This document shows positions 6,035-6,877 of a DNA stretch of 6,877 bases, one piece after another (the stretch's first letter is position 1; every line of letters starts with the position of its first letter). Below the pieces are notes generated by a model that saw only the letters and a program-made list of their open reading frames with translations, made no database searches and was not told where the DNA came from. This stretch comes from JBAYGJ01 sp041666685 (lineage in GTDB: Bacteria > Patescibacteriota > Patescibacteriia > UBA10025 > JAHIVO01). The position numbers and the translations under genes are program-made. Location of the stretch: positions 1 to 6,877 of the forward strand of contig JBAYGJ010000047.1 of assembly GCA_041666685.1 (NCBI GenBank), read 5' to 3'.

Positions 6035-6769
6035 CTACCCTTTCAGCCCTTCCAATAATAAACTTTCCAGCGCGATTCCCCGGTATTGCTGTTTGCTGAT
6101 GCCCCTGTTCTCCGACAGGACCGTTACCCTGAACCCCGCATGTTTCACCATTTCAATATATTCATCTTTCAATATTGCTCCGCCGACACAGCCGGCGATC
6201 AATTCCTCATCGCTCCGCTGTTCGGGCGTCAACTCGGCCAGCAGGACAATATCGGATACGCATATCCGGCCGCCTGTTTTCAGCACGCGGAACGATTCGG
6301 TAAAAACTTTATTTTTGTCGGGAGCCAGATTGATGACGCAATTGGAGATGATCACGTCGACCGAGTTATCCTCCATTGGCAGATTCTCAATGTCACCCAG
6401 TGTAAACTCTACGTTGTCATACCTGCCCTTCAGAGCGTTTGTCTTTGCTTTCACGACCATTTCCTCAGTGAAATCTATGCCGATTACTCGGCCCGACGGT
6501 CCTGTTTTTTTCGCCGCCAAAAAGCAGTCGATACCGGCGCCGCTCCCCAGATCCACCACCGTGTCCCCGGCCCTGATCCGGCTGAATGCCGTCGGGTTGC
6601 CGCAGCCCAAGCCCATGTTAGCCTCGCCGACGGATTGCAGCTGCTCGGCCGTGTACCCGATCTGCTCCGCAATGTCCTTCTTGCCCTTGTTGGCGCATGA
6701 ACACGTCCGCATCGGCTGTGATGCAATCTCGGAATATTTTTTTTGTACCACCTGTTTGATATCCGGCAT
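6035..6769 (-). CDS. arsM: Arsenite S-adenosylmethionine methyltransferase
   Basis: A 244-residue class I SAM-dependent methyltransferase of the ArsM / AS3MT family, which methylates As(III) to mono-, di- and trimethyl forms as detoxification. The SAM motif is VVDLGSGAGIDC (71-82), followed by the acidic VIGIDFTEEM (95-104) and LGDIENLP (124-131). The three arsenite-ligating cysteines match human AS3MT Cys61, 156 and 206: Cys56 in GLGCGNP, Cys144 in SNCVINL.PDK and Cys194 in AGCVGGA. An N-terminal Cys23-x-Cys25 stands where family members have a further cysteine pair used in disulfide cycling, and Cys82 follows the SAM loop. It ends soon after the core, at the short end of the family (roughly 240-280). 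The ATG at 6769 is supported by the family-like N-terminus (KYSEIA). No arsR, arsC or arsenite pump gene is visible; greA lies downstream and an unidentified gene upstream. Antimonite is a possible additional substrate. Confidence 0.9.
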   Translation of the reverse strand: MPDIKQVVQKKYSEIASQPMRTCSCANKGKKDIAEQIGYTAEQLQSVGEANMGLGCGNPTAFSRIRAGDTVVDLGSGAGIDCFLAAKKTGPSGRVIGIDFTEEMVVKAKTNALKGRYDNVEFTLGDIENLPMEDNSVDVIISNCVINLAPDKNKVFTESFRVLKTGGRICVSDIVLLAELTPEQRSDEELIAGCVGGAILKDEYIEMVKHAGFRVTVLSENRGISKQQYRGIALESLLLEGLKG

Positions 6770-6775
6770 AACCCT

Positions 6776-6784
6776 AGTATAGCA
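6776..6784 (-). promoter_or_regulatory. Extended -10 promoter of arsM predicting a leaderless mRNA
   Basis: The minus strand reads TGCTATACT (6784-6776): TGn plus TATACT. Six bases (AGGGTT) separate it from the arsM ATG, so transcription would start on the A of the ATG itself. No convincing -35 box is present. AGGG two bases before the ATG is too close to serve as a Shine-Dalgarno. Confidence 0.55.
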
Positions 6785-6808
6785 TGATAAAAAAATACGT
6801 ACCGAAAT

Positions 6809-6877
6809 CTACTTCCCGATCACCCGTTTCAGTATCTCCTTGATTTCATCGGCTACGTACCCTTTCTGCCCAAGGAA
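6809..6877 (-). CDS. C-terminal 22 codons of an unidentified protein (cut by window edge)
   Basis: An open frame enters from the right edge on the minus strand and ends at TAG (6811-6809), 39 bases before arsM. The visible residues, FLGQKGYVADEIKEILKRV and then IGK, look like a real amphipathic C-terminal helix rich in Lys and Glu. Small thioredoxin-like or regulatory proteins often end this way, but 22 residues are too few to name a family. Its short distance to arsM and shared strand make cotranscription possible. Confidence 0.5.
   Translation of the reverse strand, partial: FLGQKGYVADEIKEILKRVIGK

Noticed and set aside
6021..6782. A 253-codon plus-strand open frame (and a second of about 200 codons) opposite arsM
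   Set aside because: The minus strand encodes unmistakable ArsM motifs; the plus frames are Ser/Pro-rich antisense shadows.
6785..6810. T run (ATTTTTTAT) after the right-edge gene as its terminator
   Set aside because: No stable stem precedes it; the run is better read as the AT-rich upstream part of the arsM promoter.
1..6877. CRISPR array, toxin-antitoxin, phage defence or transposon
   Set aside because: No regularly spaced repeats, transposase, terminal inverted repeats or defence domains were found on either strand.

Overview
The window (about 50% GC, densely coded, standard stop codons including functional TGA) looks like a piece of a bacterial chromosome, most likely from a Patescibacteria/CPR-type lineage. 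That assignment is an inference. It rests on the style of three proteins: a GreA with an N-terminal extension of about 12 residues, a tandem CxxC-x17-CxxC zinc-ribbon protein with an RGG-like head and a Lys/Ala tail, and a compact ABC-F ATPase with an LSEGQ / NHIN second ATP site. Most starts lack a good Shine-Dalgarno sequence, and two genes have promoter -10 boxes placed so that their mRNAs would be leaderless or nearly so. No rRNA, tRNA, CRISPR array, insertion sequence or phage gene was seen.

Layout. (1) From the left edge to 1159, on the plus strand, is the C-terminal majority of a nitronate monooxygenase-like flavoprotein, closed by an intrinsic terminator. (2) On the minus strand, from 4615 down to 1258, lies a three-gene block: ABC-F ATPase, then an HI0933/BaiN-type flavoprotein (joined by a 4-base ATGA overlap), then the zinc-ribbon protein. 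It ends in its own terminator, so two convergent transcription units meet in the 98-base gap 1160-1257. (3) A 225-base divergent intergenic region (4616-4840) holds an extended -10 promoter for the ABC-F block and a near-consensus TTGACA/TAAAAT promoter for (4) a small predicted lipoprotein of unknown function (4841-5353, plus), which ends in a terminator. (5) On the minus strand from the right edge are the last 22 codons of an unidentified gene, an arsenite methyltransferase (ArsM) and GreA.

How they fit together. The window is mostly housekeeping and stress genes rather than one pathway. The ABC-F protein (translation), the zinc-ribbon/RGG protein (probable nucleic-acid binding) and GreA (transcript cleavage) act in information processing. 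ArsM, the two flavoproteins and the lipoprotein are detoxification, redox or envelope functions. I found no convincing new multi-gene system. The points most worth a second look are the leaderless-type promoters of arsM and greA, the isolated arsM, the degenerate second ATP site of the ABC-F protein and its translationally coupled flavoprotein, and the orphan lipoprotein with the strongest promoter in the window.
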